51,963 bases of DNA, taken from NCBI GenBank assembly GCA_041396905.1, contig JAWKXQ010000018.1:1-51963 (forward strand), given 5' to 3'. Below are positions 50,671 to 51,963 of the stretch, one piece after another (the stretch's first letter is position 1; each line of letters opens with the position of its first letter). The notes beneath the pieces are model-generated. The model searched no databases. It had not been told where the DNA came from and saw only the letters and a program-made list of their open reading frames with translations. The translations under genes and the position numbers were made by a program. This DNA is from JACXVD01 sp020446665 (GTDB lineage: Bacteria; Pseudomonadota; Alphaproteobacteria; Sphingomonadales; Sphingomonadaceae).

Positions 50671-51471
50671 ATGAGCCCCACACTTACCGCCATCATCCTC
50701 GGCATTGTCGAAGGATTGACCGAATTCCTGCCTGTGTCATCGACCGGGCATCTGATCCTCGCAACCGAACTGCTCGGCTATGACGCGCAGAAGTGGTCGG
50801 TGTTCAACATTGCCATCCAGCCGGGCGCGATCATGGCGGTGGTGGTCCTCTATTGGCGGACCTTCTGGGATGCCTTTATCGGCCTGTTCAGCTGGAAAGC
50901 GGAATCAGTCGCCTTCACCCGTAACTTGCTGGTCGCGTTTTTCCCGGCAGTGATCCTTGGTCTCGCATTTGGCGACCAGATCGAGATGCTGCTGGAAAGC
51001 GCCGAAGTCGTCGCATGGGCGCTGATCGTCGGTGGTTTCGGCATCCTCGCGGTGGAGAAATACGCCAATCCCGAAGAAAGCGGCGGGGTCGCCAACATGA
51101 CACTGAAACAGTCCGTGATGGTCGGGCTGGTGCAATGCCTCGCCATGATCCCCGGTGTCAGCCGTTCCGGCGCGACGATCATGGGCGCGATGGCCTTTGG
51201 GGTGGACCGCAAGACTGCGGCGGAATTCAGCTTTTTCCTCGCCCTGCCCACGCTGACCGGGGCAACTGTGCTGCAATTATGGAAGCACAGCGCAGAGCTC
51301 GACAGCAGCCAGTTCGGGCTGATCGGGATCGGCGCGGCGGTCTCATTCGTGGTGGCGCTGGCCGTCATCAAGGGCTTCGTCGCCTATGTCAGCCGTCACG
51401 GCTTTGCCCCCTTTGCATGGTATCGGATCGTGATCGGCGCGGCTGCGGTGGCGTGGCTGGCCCTGCGCTAG
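50671..51471 (+). CDS. uppP: Undecaprenyl-diphosphatase
   Basis: 266 residues, about eight membrane helices. The BacA/UppP active-site blocks are intact: IVEGLTEFLPVSSTGHLILA at about 10-28 and MIPGVSRSGATIMGAMAFG near 158-176. It dephosphorylates undecaprenyl diphosphate to recycle the lipid carrier used for peptidoglycan and surface polysaccharides, which fits the neighbouring envelope genes. It overlaps phhA tail to tail by four bases. Confidence 0.96.
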   Translation: MSPTLTAIILGIVEGLTEFLPVSSTGHLILATELLGYDAQKWSVFNIAIQPGAIMAVVVLYWRTFWDAFIGLFSWKAESVAFTRNLLVAFFPAVILGLAFGDQIEMLLESAEVVAWALIVGGFGILAVEKYANPEESGGVANMTLKQSVMVGLVQCLAMIPGVSRSGATIMGAMAFGVDRKTAAEFSFFLALPTLTGATVLQLWKHSAELDSSQFGLIGIGAAVSFVVALAVIKGFVAYVSRHGFAPFAWYRIVIGAAAVAWLALR

Positions 51472-51963
51472 ACCGGCTCGGCTCCGCTCCCCCGGCCACC
51501 ACGCAGGAGGTATTCCTGCGTCCCGCGATGCAGCACATCATCAACGTCAATGACCGCTGAATGGGCATAGGTGAAGCTGGGCGAGAGGTTGCGATAGAGC
51601 CGGTCAAAATCGCGCTCCACCGTCTGATGGTAGAGATCGGCAAAGCTCTCGATCACGAAATAGGTCGGCTGCAGATCACTGATCACGTAATCGGTGCGCA
51701 TGACCCGATCAACATTCAACATGATGCGGTTGGGGCTGCGGGCTTCGGTGGCGAAAACCACTTCCATGGGCCCTGACAGAATGCCTGCCCCATAGGCGCG
51801 AATATCGCCGGAAGCCTCTTGAATAAGGCCGAATTCGACCGTGTACCAATAGAGAGAGCCCAGCGCCTTCAGCCGGTTATACCGCATCGCCTTCCATCCG
51901 GCGCGGCCATATTCCTGCATGTAATCGGCAAAGACCGGATCCGTCAGCATCGGCACATGGCCG
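51468..51963 (-). CDS. phhA: Phenylalanine 4-hydroxylase, C-terminal part (5' end outside window)
   Basis: About 165 residues of the C-terminal catalytic half are present, and the frame is open to the window edge. The second Fe-ligand His is in GHVPMLTDPVFADYM at the very start, and the Glu ligand in LYWYTVEFGLIQEASG near residue 40. RAYGAGILSGPMEVVFAT and QPTYFVIESFADLY are typical of bacterial PhhA. It converts phenylalanine to tyrosine using tetrahydropterin and oxygen. The first Fe-ligand His lies outside the window. Confidence 0.94.
   Translation of the reverse strand, partial: GHVPMLTDPVFADYMQEYGRAGWKAMRYNRLKALGSLYWYTVEFGLIQEASGDIRAYGAGILSGPMEVVFATEARSPNRIMLNVDRVMRTDYVISDLQPTYFVIESFADLYHQTVERDFDRLYRNLSPSFTYAHSAVIDVDDVLHRGTQEYLLRGGRGSGAEPV

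Overview
The window is an ordinary-looking chromosomal stretch from a high-GC alphaproteobacterium. It most likely belongs to Sphingomonadales, probably the Erythrobacteraceae side. This rests on recognised family content (a CC_3452-family secreted protein, UPF0262, DUF4126, exosortase-A-associated genes, C-minus type L36, the rpoZ tail, an intracellular PHB depolymerase). No database search was run. Both ends cut a gene: an NDUFA9-like protein at the left and phenylalanine 4-hydroxylase at the right. I see no tRNA, rRNA, CRISPR array, prophage or transposase, and no gene-free stretch longer than 300 bases.

Layout. 0-5 kb: NDUFA9-like tail, NfeD/SPFH membrane pair, an HxlR regulator diverging from a CC_3452 protein across a perfect palindrome, HAD hydrolase, rpmJ, galE. 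5-9.3 kb: DUF4136 lipoprotein, M14 carboxypeptidase, EEP-family hydrolase, a small membrane protein, DUF4197. 9.3-16.9 kb: a UPF0262-GH25-cdd operon diverging from dnaB, an envelope pair (phospholipase D-like, SGNH acyltransferase), rpoZ, an orphan ParA. 16.9-23.4 kb, all minus strand: a compact envelope run of rnd, lptC, lptA, a nucleotidyltransferase, then the broken remains of an exopolysaccharide locus (gmd front part, Wzc/CpsD-type kinase back part, a 385-residue unknown, a WcaF-like acetyltransferase). 23.4-29.3 kb: ung, a secreted unknown coupled to a DksA/TraR zinc-finger protein, PAP2 phosphatase, a coupled OprB-like porin and YeeE/YedE permease, a PfkB sugar kinase. 29.3-38.7 kb: gltB-gltD with a coupled lipoprotein, and a 725-residue Ala/Pro-rich membrane-anchored unknown. 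38.7-41.7 kb: an exosortase-A-associated glycosyltransferase diverging from a small membrane protein and the O-glycosylation ligase. 41.7-48.3 kb: MaoC hydratase, thiolase, a lipoprotein, DUF4126, PHB depolymerase diverging from an ABC exporter. 48.4-52 kb: M13 metallopeptidase, uppP, phhA.

The strongest anomaly is at 19.83 kb. There gmd stops after residue 105 and, two bases later, a kinase begins inside what should be the middle of a one-piece Wzc-type protein. This looks like a deletion, or an assembly collapse, that fused two polysaccharide genes and removed everything between them. A second pattern is a family of short palindromic repeats occurring as two inverted pairs, one inside the gltB-gltD operon and one at 44.9 kb. 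Several genes form tightly coupled pairs with 1-4 base overlaps (lptC/lptA, porin/YeeE, gltD/lipoprotein, the EPS remnants, secreted protein/zinc finger), which suggests shared functions not yet assigned.
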